From: Yamagishiella unicocca | Taxonomy: Eukaryota; Chlorophyta; Chlorophyceae; Chlamydomonadales; Volvocaceae | DNA length: 64,000 bases | Direction of reading: 5' to 3' | Assembly (NCBI GenBank): GCA_003116995.1 | Contig: BDSL01000072.1 | Span: 372,001-436,000 of the forward strand | Notes under the pieces: model-generated | Told to the model about the DNA's origin: nothing | Databases searched by the model: none | The model's input: the letters and a program-made list of their open reading frames with translations, nothing else | Translations under genes and position numbers: made by a program | Shown here: piece by piece, positions 10,601-23,317 of the stretch | Layout: each line of letters starts with the position of its first letter | Numbering within the stretch: the first letter of the stretch is position 1

Positions 10601-13600
10601 GGAGACCGCAACCTGCGGGCAGCGGGGGGACAGGCGCGGGGGCAGTGAGGGGACAGGCGCGGGGGCAGTGAGGGGACAGGGCGGCGCCGTGGGTTGGGAG
10701 AGGGGCACCGCACGGCAACGAGGGAGCACCGGGTGTTGAGGCGAGGAGGAGGAGCACGGCCAGGGCAGGGGTGTGGAGTGGGTTGCCCGCAGCGGGCCTG
10801 CAGCGCAACTTACAAACCGCATTCCAAACTTTGCCCTCCCAACCATACGGCCGCAAGTCAAGTCGGCTATCGTGACTGCTGACCCGCCGCCGCGGACAGA
10901 CGCTGCACCGCCAGCCCCTACGGTACTCAGCGCTGACCCAGCCACCTCGTGCCCCCCTCCAGCCACCTCGTGCCCCCCTCCAGCCACCTCGTGCCCCCCT
11001 CCAGCCACCTCGTGCCCCCCTCCAGCCACCTCGTGCCCCCCTCCAGCCACCTCGTGCCCCCCTCCAGCCTCAGGATCACCCCCCGCTATGGTTGCTCAGA
11101 TATATGCTTGTCTTACTGTCGTATCATCATGTGATGATCAGGACGAGGAATATGTCATCATCACTGCAACCACACACCACCGCGCGCCCCGGCCGCAAGC
11201 ATCAGCCCCTCTGGCACCCCTCCCCCCCCTCCCCCCCAGAATCTCGCACTCCAACTCGCCTCTTTTCGCCGCCTCCGCGCCCTGCATCCCCGACCCCCCG
11301 TCCCACTTCACACTCGTGCTTCCTTCCCACCCAGTGGGCGGCGCCACCACCGCACCGTACCCAGGGCACCCCCAGAGCAACCGCAGAGGACAGCGGCGCG
11401 CCCCTCCGAAACCACCGCAGCCCTTCCCCCCATCCCGCCATTTCCCCTCCCGCACCCCCGCAGCCCTCCATACACACCTCCCCTCCCCTCCCCTCCCTGC
11501 AGCCGCACCTTGACGCAGTTGACGTACTCCGGCAGCGCGTCCTTGGGGATGGAGGCGCACACCGCCTCCAGGGCCTTCCAGGCGGTGAGCAGCTCCTCGG
11601 GGCTCGAGTCCTCCGCCAGCAGCAGCACCAGGGACTGCCGAGGAGGAGGGGGGAAGTGGCGAGGAGGCCCGGTTACACGACGTTAAGGAACGGGGAGTGG
11701 CAGGAATGCCAGCATGGCATGGCAGGTACGGCAACATGGCATAGCTGGTACGGCAGCATGGCATGGCAGGTACGGCAGCATGGCGGGTGGGGTAAGCGGT
11801 GCAACTGGCTGCACTCCGACGGCGTCGGTGCGGTTGTCACGACAGCTACCCGGGCTATGTGTTTGCGGGAGACGGGGATTGAACAAGGGGCCAAGGGGGT
11901 AGGGCCACCGGATGCGGCGGCGCTGCGCCTTCCCCTCCCAACCTCGGACTCCTCCACACACAGGCTTTCTCCCCACCCCCAGACAGAAACGGAAATGGAG
12001 GCTCGTGGCTTAGCTGCAAACCAACACACACACGCAGGGTCTCCTTCGCGGCTCAGCACAGCATCTATAAAACACGCAGGGTCTTTCCGCCAGCATATCC
12101 CCACACCGTAGCCGTCCACACCCACATGGATGAGCTGCGGCACGTGCTCCTGGAAGTCGTGTTTCGACTGGGCAGCGAAGGCGGTGATGAGCTGGGCGGC
12201 GCCGTGGCGGGTGGCAGGGTCGTCCAGACCCTGCGAAACGATACAGCGGCAACAGGGGGAGGCAGCGGCGGAATTGTTGGGCGCCCTAGGTACTGTACCA
12301 AGATGAAGTCGGGACACGGCAGCAACGACTACCCATTGTGGATTTACCGGCAGGGTTTTCTCGCCTCCCTACTGACTACACATCATCCGCAGAACTACAC
12401 TTGGGTTGCAATGTAACCTTAATCCCGCATCACCGCGCCCACCTCCACGGCCCCGTTCTCGTGCCCCTCCCCCCCTCGGGTCTTCCTCGCAAACCCCCCC
12501 CCGTGGATTCGCGCATCCTCTTATTGAAACGGCCCCCCGGGCACCCCAGGGGCACTTCGCCGGTCTGCGCTCCTCCTCCCCCCCCCACCTTGACCATCTC
12601 CGGCACCAGCAGGTGCAGCCCCTCCTCGTCCACCGCCAGCGCGACCGCCACCGCGGACGCCAGCCCCGACGTGCGCCCCGCCACCGCCACCTCCGCCTCG
12701 GAGTGCCCGTCGGCCGCCACCACCGGCCGCGACCCGGAAGCCGCCGCCAGCAGCGCCGGCATCATCGCGTCCAGGTGGTTGTTCAGGTGCACGTCGGCGG
12801 CGCCGGCCAGCTCCCCCAGCGCGCGCACGTTGTTCAGCAGCAGCGGCCGGTGCAGCAGCTTGGGGCACACGAAGTGGAAGATCTGCGGTCGGACCTGCAG
12901 GATGACCCGCAGCCCCTCCAGGCTCTCCCGGTAGCGCTTGTCGTGCTCCAGACCGGCGAGCATGGAGGGCACGACGCCGTCGACGGCGGAGCCGCCGCCG
13001 CCGCCGCCCGAGCCCTTGAACAGGATGGCGAAGGCCGCTCCGGCGGCCTCGCGCACGCCGGCGTCCGAGTCTGTCAGCGCGGACTGCACGGTGGGCAGCA
13101 CATCCGCCAGGTGCTCCTGCAGCTGGTGGCGGCCCATGTTGTCCAGGACCTGCGGGGAATGGGGGCAGCGAGAAGGCACAGGAAGACATAGGAAGGTTAC
13201 ACGACAGAGGAAGCGGAGGGTAGGGGTTGGCGTAGAGACCCGGTCACGCAACATGGTAAAGTGGGGGGTAAAGGCGGGGTGGAAGCGGGAAGCGGGAGAT
13301 GTGCCGGCGGGGGAATGCGAGAGGCCGCAGTGGGACGTCAAGACGGGCGCATCGCCGCACACGTGGGCACCTATCTTCTTCCCAACGAAGATTCCATTCC
13401 TAGAATGCATTTTCCCCCTGCCGGCCAGTTCACAAAAGCCACTTCCGGCTCCGCCGCCCGTCGCTGAGTTGTTCTACACTACGCGCCGCCCCAGACTGTC
13501 CATTTTCAGGGGAGTGGATTCCGCTGCTTGGCGCCGTACATCAACACAAGCTCTGATAGAACCGACACACCCGCTTCGCGCTTCGCGCTTCTTCGCGCTT

Positions 13601-16600
13601 CGCGCTTCGCTCACCTCCCTGAGCCCCAGGCACACCCCCTGCCGCGTGGCTGAGCTGCTGGAGCCGATCCCCTCCCTCAGGATGGGCACGATCCGCGCCA
13701 GCACCCGCTCGCCCATCTTGCGGACCAGCTCGCCCAGGCAGCGCGCCGCCGCCTGGCGCCGGTCCTCGCCCTCGTCCGCCAGGCTGTCGATCACCAGCGA
13801 CATCAGATCGGGCAGGATCTGGCCCAGCGTCTTGGGAGTATTGACCACCACCGTCTTCCACACGTGCAACGCCTCCTGTCGTACGGTGTACTGCACGTCC
13901 GTACGGACGATGTAGAGGCGCGCCAAGACCTCGTTGCGTCGGTCCATGCCCAGTGCGGCGGTGATGGCCTCGCCGTACGACTCCTCCGCCACACCCTCCT
14001 CGTCCTCGTGGCCCTCCAGGACCACGTTGCCGCTGGCACCAGCGATCTGTGTTTTTGTGTGTGCGTGGGTGGGCGGGGGCAGGGGATGTAGAGAATGTAG
14101 GGAACGTAGGGGGGTGGAGAGGCGGGGTAAGGGGAGTTGAGGGGTTGTGCAGAGGCGGCGGGAGGTAAGGTGAGTTTAAGATACGTGCGTGGAGGGGCTG
14201 CGAGGCTTACGAGGAGGGCGGGCCACTAGCGTAGCGAAGGCCCCCGACGCATGGAGCCGTCGCGGTTCGAATCGCACCTTGAACAGCAGCTTTCCGAGCA
14301 GCTTGACGGACGACTGCCTGATGCGCCAGTTGTCCTGGAACACCCCCTCCTCCACCGCCGGCAGCAGCAGCTCCAAGGCGCTGTTGGCGTAGTGGTCCAC
14401 CAGGATGCGACCTGAGGGGGGGGGGAGGAGAGGGGAGGTGAAGCGTTATGTGCGTGCGTTAATAAGTGCGTTTATACAACCACAGTGTTAGTAGCAAGAT
14501 TGCTACTAACACTGGCGTAGCACAGCCCACACCGCGCACCCGGTCCCGAGGGACTCCACCCAACCAGCCAAGCTGGCCCCCCCGTGCCCACGTGCCCCGG
14601 TTCCTTTCGGTAACTCCCCGTGCCCACGCCAGCCACCACGCCCGTTCAATAAGCAGCATATTCCGCACAGATGCAGACGACTCCCTGCCCTCTCTTGCTC
14701 ACCTGCGCCCAGGGCTGCGTCCCGCACGCCCTCCGCCTCGTCGCTGAGGCCGTCCAGAATGGCGGGCAGCACCCGGGGCAAGTGCACCTGGGTGAACGGG
14801 TTTTAGGGGGGTTAGGGGTTTAGGGTTTTACAGGGGTGGAGCGAGCGAGCGAGTGGGAGGAGGAAGCTGTGCATGGGCTGTCGGGCGGCAAGGCAGGGCG
14901 CCGGGGTCGCGGACACGGACGGGGTGGCGGGGCAACGCGGTCCCGCACATGGCCAGGCGGATGGAAGCGACGGCGGCGGAAGAGGGGTGCGCGGAGAGCG
15001 CTGTTTGACACAGGGCGGGGCCACGCGGTCCCAACGAGGTTCCAACACGACCAATGCCTCGCTCCAGCGCGCCCCGGCTCCCAGGCGGCCCCTCCCTCCG
15101 CGCACGATTCGCAGGTTGGCTTCTGCTCTCCGCTTCCCATGTCGCGTAACCGGGTCTTTCTCGCCACCCCATCGCACCGGGTTGGTGCCGACCCCCCCGG
15201 GGTTCCTCTCCTTACCCCACCTCACCCCACCCGACCCCACCCCCCTCCGCGCCTGGTCAGTGCCGACCCCCCCCCCCGGGGTTCCTCTCCTTACCCCACA
15301 CACACCCACGCACCTGCAGCGTCGCCGCCATTGTGAGCGGCAGGTACTGGAACAGCGTGAGGGCGCCCTCGCGCTGGGCGGGGCGGGAGCGGGAGCCCGC
15401 GGAGGCGAGCACGTCGGGCAGCAGTGCGTCCAGGTGGTCGGGGCCCAGCACCGCCAGGACCTCGGCCAGGCCCTGAGAGGGGGCGGGGGAGGGGGAGGAA
15501 CGGGGACGGGGGAGACGGAGGGGGAAGGGGACGGGGGCAGGACGATGCATTTGAGGGGGGTTTGGAGCGGAGTGGGGTGTGCAGCAGGATGGAGAGGAAA
15601 GACCCGTGAAGCGAAAGTGGAGAAAAATAAGTACTAGGGTAGCTCGGGGGGAGGGCTGGGTGCTGGGGGAGAGCGGAGCGACGCTGGCGCGGCGCCATGA
15701 GCGGGAGCCTGGCATCCAAGCAGGCAAGTAGCGGACAAGGGCGGTTCGCCCCGCTGATGGCAGTCGAGGGCACCGCCGGCGGGGTGCAGCTTGCATCAAA
15801 GAGAAAACAGCCACTTATTGATGGAGTAGCTGAGCAGCTGAGTAGCTGAGCGGCTGAGTAGCTAAATAGCTGAGCGTGTGGTTGGCGTCACCAGTAACCG
15901 CACTGCCCCGCGCCGGCCGGGCTAATGCCCCGGAGCCGTTCCTCCCTCCCTCTCCCCCCCTCGCCGCCGCTCCTCCCTCCCTCCCTCCCTATCTCCCTCC
16001 CTCCCTCCCTCGCCGCTCCGCTCCGCACCTGCGCCGCTCCGCTGCGCTCCACGCTGCTGCCCTCGCTGGCCAGCGTCTCCAGCAGCCAGGGCACCAGGTG
16101 GCCGAACGTCTCCTGCCCCATGCCCTTCATCAGGGAGCCGATGGCGCGGGCCGACACCGCCCGGACCTCGGGCAGCGGGTCCACGAGGGACTTCTGCAGC
16201 TCGGGCATCAGCAGCGGCACGTAGGGGCCCATGTCCTGCGGGAGCGGGCAGGAGGAGGGTGAGGGGGAAGGAGGGGGGGGGCGGGGGGTGAGGGGGTGGC
16301 GAAGGTGAGGGGCATGTGCGAAGGTAGCAAAATACACGCACGTCGGGACCGTGTCAAAACGGCGGGCATGCTTCCTCGCCGATGGTCGCTGGGGTCGAAT
16401 GGTCAGGGCAAGGCGTCGAGGGTAACGGAGCGGTGAAAACGACCGACTCCCAGCGACCCATGGTTCCTGCCCCCCTCATTTATGTGGTCACGAGCCGGGT
16501 CACGGTTCCCTCCCTCTCTGCCCCGCCTACTCGCCGGGCCTTGGCCGGCCTACCGGCTCACTCCCTGCCCATCCGCCCACACGGAGCGCCCCGCAAGGCA

Positions 16601-19600
16601 CCGCAGCCGCGCCCTACCTTCGGGTCGTTGACCAGCGAGCACATGGACCCCACGGTCCTGGCGGCGCGCTTCTTGGTGTCTCCGGAGCGGTCGCGTAGGC
16701 CACGGTGTACGACGGGCACGATGAGCGCCAGGGAGGGCGCGTCGATGGTGTTGATGAACACCGTGTCCAGCAGCACGTCCAGGCAGTTGCGGGTGGCGTT
16801 GTTGGGGTCGGCGATGGCGGACAGCAGCGAGGGAACCAGGCGCTGCACCTCGGGGTTGCGGATCACGCTGCCGATCTGTGTGGATGGGGGGGGGGGTCGG
16901 GAGCGGTGAGTGCAGAGTGGGGCGGGGGCTGGTTACAAAGGGGCAGCTGTGTGCGATGACAAGTGGGGCCGGACCTGCCGTCCGCCGCCCGAACAAAGCA
17001 CAGCCCAACGCATTCCGGCTCTCTCCGTTCCGCTTCTCCATCAGCAGCGCCTAGTGCCCTCCCTCCCTCCCCCACGGGTCTTCCTCGAAACCTCCCCCAG
17101 GGGCATCTCACCTCGTCCCCCCTCCCTCCCTTCCCCTCCCTCCCCCAGGGGCATCTCACCTCGTCCCCCCTCCTCCCTTCCCCTCCCTCCCCCAGGGGCA
17201 TCTCACCTCGTCCCCCCTCCTCCCTTCCCCTCCCTCCCCCAGGGGTATCTCACCTCGTCCCCCCTCCCTCCCTTCCCCTCCCTCTCCAGGGGCATCTCAC
17301 CTCGCTGAGCGCCTCCTGCGCCGCCGCCTGCACCTTGGGGTGCGGGTCACTGAGCACCTCACCCAGCTTGGGCACGATGGTGGGCAGGCAGGTGCCCAGC
17401 TGCTTGGGCGCGCAGTGCGCCATGGCGCCCAGCAGCTGCACGCTGCCCTGCTTGGTGCGCCACACCTTGTCCTCCAGGCCCTTGAGCAGCGCGGGGAGCA
17501 CCAGCTTCACGCCTGGAGGGCAGGCAGCGGGGGGGGGGTACATAAAAGGACCGGTAACTCGACATGGAAAGTTACTCGAAACGGCAGTGGGGGGGGCGCA
17601 GGAAGAGGAGGATGCAGGGCAGGAGCGCCCGCAGGAGGCCGAGCAGGAGGGCGACAAAGGTGAGAGCGAGGGCGTGGTTGGTGGTATTGGAGGCAAAGGG
17701 GAGTAAAGATGGAGAGGGCTTGGAAGGGAGCGCTTCGCGCCCGCGCACACAGGCTACAGTATTGTGGTGAGGCTGATCCCCGGATTACAACCCCTCACCT
17801 TCCCTCACCACCCCCTGCGACCCCTCACCTTCCCTACCCCCCCCAGCCATATCCCGCCCCTCCGCCCCGCACCCACCCGACGCGGTGAGCTGCCCCATGA
17901 TCATACGCGAGGCGTCCTCGGTGGTCTGGCGGACCTGCGGGCGGGGAGGGAGGGGACGGAGGCGGGGTGCGGAACATGGAGTGTTGGTGCACGGCAGCAC
18001 GGCAGGGTACGACACGATGGCTCAATGCCGTACGCTACTCCTGTTGTTCGCCCTCATGGCTGCTGCTACATGTTCTCGGTGCTACAGGAAGGCGGCGGCG
18101 ACATCTCGAAACAAGAGAAAAGCGTGCTCCCAGCTACCACACATGGTCTCGCCCGAGACCCCACATGTAAAAGCACCGCGACGCAGCCGGCCCCAACTTA
18201 AGAGCCCCTCAACCCCACCTGCGGACTGGGGTCTCCGAAGCAGTTGAGCAGCATGGGTAACACGTGGATGACGTACGGCTCGAACAGCTTGCCCAACTTG
18301 TCGGACAGGCACTCGAACGCCAGCAGCCCGCCCTCGCGAACCACCGGGTCCTTCTTGTCCTGCGAGGAGGCAGCAACGGGGGAAAAGATAGAGAGACAGG
18401 CAGCAAACCCGTGAACGCGATTACAGGAGGAACACGGCAAGGATACGGGTTGGCGACCGGGGGGAAGGGCGAGGAGCGGAACGGGCAGAGGGGCGACAGG
18501 GGGGAGGGGCGAGGAGCGTGGGTAGGGCAGGGTAGACATCGGTGTGTATTGAGTGCCGGGTTACGACAGGTTGAGGTGGTGTTGGCAGCAGCGCGGTAGG
18601 CAGCACCGGTAGCTCCGATCCCAGCGCCGCCTGGCCCGCGCCGATCTCACCTCCACGGCGGACTTGAGGCTCTCCATGATGTTGAAGTTCTTCATGGCCA
18701 TGATGCCCAGGCCCTTGACCACGCCGGACAGGCCGAAGGCGGCGCCGCGCCTGGGGGGGAGAGGGGGGAGCGTGGAAACACGTGTTTGTTACGGGGGGGG
18801 AGGGAGAGGGAGACTGCGGAGGGGGCCAGGTGGCGGAGGCAGGGCGAGGAAGCAAGACTGAACACAACTTGGCAAGGTCCCGTCGCGCGCCAGTCGTACC
18901 TCTCGCCGTACGAAGCGCTCTTGGTAAGTTGGTTGAGCAGCCGGTCCACCAGGCCCTGTGGGGAAGGGGCGGCAGACGCAGGACAAGGAGGAGGAGGCGG
19001 AGGCAGCCGGGGGAGAGATTGAAGCGGGGCGGGTCACATACGATCGGCGGTAAGTATTCTGCCGTGCTTAAAGCTTGCTGCAGGATTCCGGCTGCCCGCC
19101 TTCCCATCCGCTCCGAAACCCCGACCCCCTCAGCACCACCTCCTGGCTCCCCCATCCTGGCTCCCCACCCCCTCAGCACCTGCGTGTACTCGGTGTTGCT
19201 CGCCAGCGGCGCCACCAGCGGCGGCAGGCAGTTGGACACCGAGCGCTGCACGGACTCGGAGGGGGTGCCCAGCACGCCCATCAGCAGGTCCAGAGCGGCG
19301 GCGCGCTTGGGGTCGGACGGCGGTAGGTGGCGGGCGATGGTGCCCAGCAGCACCACCACGCCTGGGTTGGGAAGGGGCGTATGAGGAGAGGAGACCCGTG
19401 GGTCGGCGCCGAAAGTAAGAATCGATTAGGAAACGTGGGAAGGGGGCTGGCTGGTAGAAGGGTGAGCGCATGAACCGGCGAAGAGGAAACACCAACGGGG
19501 GGAGGAGTGGGGTTGGTTGGGTCCAAGCCTGAAGGCTGTCAACCTCGGGCTTTAGGCCGCCGTCCATCGCCGACACCCAGGACGGCTCTGCCGACAAGTC

Positions 19601-22600
19601 CCAGCAGCAAAGCCCACGGAGGCAAGCACTCGAGCGAGCGTGTTCGTTCTGCAGTGGGTCAGGACGGCGGCAGCCCAAGCTCCCCGCCCCCCCACCTCCC
19701 GGCCCAGGTTGCCGCTCCGTTCCGCGAGGGGCTCCCTCCCGCCGCCCGCCGCCCTCCCAGCCCCCCAACACGCCCCGGCGCACCCTCGCGGACCAGGTCG
19801 AAGCGCTCCTCCTCGTCCCCGCTGCCGCCCCGGCCCTTGCGGTCCAGGTGGCTCTCGAACAGCGGCAGCAGCCGGGGAGCGTGGATCGCCCCGTGGCTGT
19901 CCAGGATGGCCATGCCTGAGGAGAGGAGAGGCCGGGGGGGGAGGGGGAAAGGTGAAAGGGGCGGGGAAAATAAAACACAGTGGAATAGGCGCCCCTCCCT
20001 CAATGCTGATGCTGCCACTGGTCGAAGCTCAGGCTGAAGCTGCGATTCAGAGCAGTCGCTCGTCAGTACCCCTCGCGTTTAACCACTACGCACCCGGGCA
20101 GCTAATTCGCATATACACTCGGTGGCTCATTGGACATCCTCCTCCCTCCGTTCCCCGATCCCACCGCCTGTCCTCCAACACACCTCCAGTCCCTCAAGAC
20201 CATCACGCCCCGGCCCACACCCCGCCGAACGACCCACCACCACCACGGTCCGAAGGCTATGCGCCAGCTAGTTCTTACCCTCCGCTTCCTACGTCATGTA
20301 ACCGGGTCTTCTCGCCACCCCCACCAGCAGGGTCAGAAGCTCCGAACGCCCCCTACCCTCCCTCCGCCCTGCATCCACGGGTCTTCCTCGAACCCTCCGC
20401 CCTGCAGCATGCACTCACCGGCCGACACCATCTCCTCGCGGACCTTCTCGTCCTCGTCCGCCAGGCCCCGGCCGATGAGGAAGTCCAGCGCGGGGTTGAC
20501 GTCGGAGTCGCCCAGACGGGGGGCGATGGAGCGGAGCGCCACAGCGACTCCCACGCGGCTGATGAGGCTCGCGTCTGCGGGGGAAGGCAGCAGCGGGGGT
20601 TCGAGGGAAACCCGTGGATGGGTCAGCAGCGGGGGGGGGAGATGGGTTGCGGTACGGTGGTGATGCTCGCCAAAACAGATAAGCAGCTAACGGTGGACAG
20701 GTCGGACGAGGGGACCGAGGACGACCGCTAGAGCAAGGCCCCCCAGCTGCTGCTGCGCCGCCCCGGCTGAGCCCCAAGCTGATATACAGATAGGCCCCCT
20801 GCCGCCCCCCCCCGGGCCACAGCCTCTGGCGATGAAGGCGGCAGGTAGCTCGAGACCGCTAGGTGCGCCTCCGCCTCCCCTCCGCCGGCTCCCTCTCCCT
20901 GCCCCGCTCACCCGGGTCATACATGGCGACCACTGCCGCCAGCACGTCTGGCACCGCCTCCGAGTGCAGCTCCAGCCCGGCAGCCAGGCCGGCGGCAGCG
21001 CTGGTCTGCACGTCGCGGGCCTCAGAGGCCAGCACTGCGGGGGCCGGGGGGAAGAGGGGGAACCAGAATGGGTCAGAGCGGAGCCAGGAGTGGGGTGGAG
21101 GGTGAACCGGAGTGGGGTGGAGGGTGAACTGGAGTGGGGTGGGGAGCAGGTTTACAGCCGCGGGCGCCTCGTGGAGGTGGAACGTCGTCGTGCGCCACAG
21201 GTCAAGGGAGCAGGAGGCAAAGGGGGATTCGAGGAAGACAAAGGGGGGGGCGGAGCCGGCGCGGCGAGGGGTGACACGCAGTGCGACAGCTGCGGGCTGA
21301 GCGCGCCGCCCGGTGATCGTCGCCCTAGCACCGCACCCCACCACCCAGGTTCAACGGAGTGACCCAAAGGAACTCTTTCCAAGTCGGTTCTACTCACACC
21401 GTACGTGCGGACCTACGGGTTTCCTCTCAACCACCCGTATGCAAGCATCGCCCACAGTACTTGCCTGCCGTTGCGGCGACACCACCACTACCGGTATACA
21501 CGGCGCAAAATCTTGCTCGCAACCCCTTCCCCTCCCCTCCCCGCGGGTTTCCTCTCATACCCCCCCATCCCCTCCCAGCCGGCACTCACGCGCCACCAAG
21601 CGGAACAGCGCCCCCCGGCCCAGCTCCGCGCCGCACGAGTTCCACAGCGCCGCCGCCGCCGCCGCGTTCTCCTCGCTGCCCGTGTCGTTGCGCACCAGCC
21701 ACAGCAGCGCCGCCGTGGCGTCGTCGTCGGCGGGGAAGAGCCCCTCCGACAGCGTGGGCACGGAGGGCAGCGCCGCCAGAGCCGCGGCGCGCACGTGCGG
21801 TGCGGGGTGGGTGAGGCCGCACGTGGCCGCGGTGAGGTCCTCCTCCAGGCAGCCGGCGCACAGGGAGCGGAGCAGCGGCACGATGCGGTCCCTGGGGCAG
21901 GGGGAGGGGGGGGGAGGGGCGAGAGGAGACCCGGTTACACGACACAGGGAGCGCGAGGGTGGAAACTAGCCGGCGCATAGTCGTCGGAGGCGGGGGAAGG
22001 GGTGCGGTGACGGTGGCGGGGTGGTCTGGGGTGGATGAATGTGGTAACGGCAGGGGCCAGGGAGGGGCCAGGGAGGGGCCAGGGAGGGGCCAGGGAGGGG
22101 CCAGGGAGGGGCCAGGGAGGGGCCAGGGAAGTGGCATGGTGGCAGGGGGCGAGAGCGGAATGACGCGTGTAGTATGGCCGCGTGGTCTGGAAGGACAGGG
22201 CAGGGAGGGACGAGGCAAGGGGGTGCCCTGATGGCGAGGGGGGGTGCTCGCACCTGTAGGCGGGGATGACGCCCAGCAGGTGGTACAGCAGCTCCAGGGA
22301 GGACCGGCGGGGGATCTCCAGGCCGGGGGCCACGTGCAGCGCCACCACCGCCACGCACTCGTCGTGCAGCAGCGTGTGCACCGGGCTCAGCAGAACAGCC
22401 TGGGGAAGAGCGGGGGGCGTTTCAGGGTTTCAGGGTTTCAGGGTTTCAGGGTTTCAGGGTTTCAGGGTTTCAGGGTTTCAGGGTTTCAGGGTTTCAGGGT
22501 TTCAGGGTTTCAGGGTTTCAGGGTTTCAGGGTTTCAGGGTTTCAGGGTTTCAGGGTTTCAGGGTTTCAGGGTTTCAGGGTTTCAGGGTTTCAGGGTTTCA

Positions 22601-23274
22601 GGGTTCAGCGGGGACGGGTAAGCGAGGCCAGGCGCGCGGAGGGATGCCAGCAACGCGCCCATGCCCAATACGACCCCAAGCAGGTCGTTGATGTCGGAAC
22701 GTATTACGTGGATGCTATAGCCATTATATAATTTACAATACACGCGCATGCAACTGTTTAATAAAATTTATAATACACGCGCATGCAACCGTTCAATATT
22801 TATAATACACGCGCATGCAACTGTTCAGCGTAACAGCGCAAGGGGCAACATCTCAAGTTACCAGTACTCAATATTTTGGGTAAGCAAAACCATTTCACAC
22901 ACTATTACGACGTCATAGGATATCACCGCCTGCGACCGACCCCACCTGCAGCACCGGGAACACGTAGCAGTAGGAGCTGGGCGGCAGCTGCTGCCCAACC
23001 GCCGCCGTCACCGCCGCCAGCGCATGCACCACCGACGCCACCGCGGGCCGGGATGCCACGTCACGGTACGACAGCCCCCGGCCGCTCTGCGCCTGTGACA
23101 CCAGGCGCAGGCACGCCGTGAGGGTGATGGCGGACTGGCCCAGGCGGCCGGGCATGCAGGTGCTGAGGGCGCGGACGGCGTCGAAGGCGGCCTCGCCTGT
23201 GGGGGGTGGCATAAAACACCGGTTACGCGACGTGGATAGGATAGTTGGCGCATGCGGGTGTGTTTCAAATATGC

Positions 23275-23317
<43 letters not shown>

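Noticed and set aside
22244..22691. ORFs with repeating GFRVSGFQ units
   Set aside because: Artefact of the intronic TTTCAGGG array; 8-bp units read through all frames.
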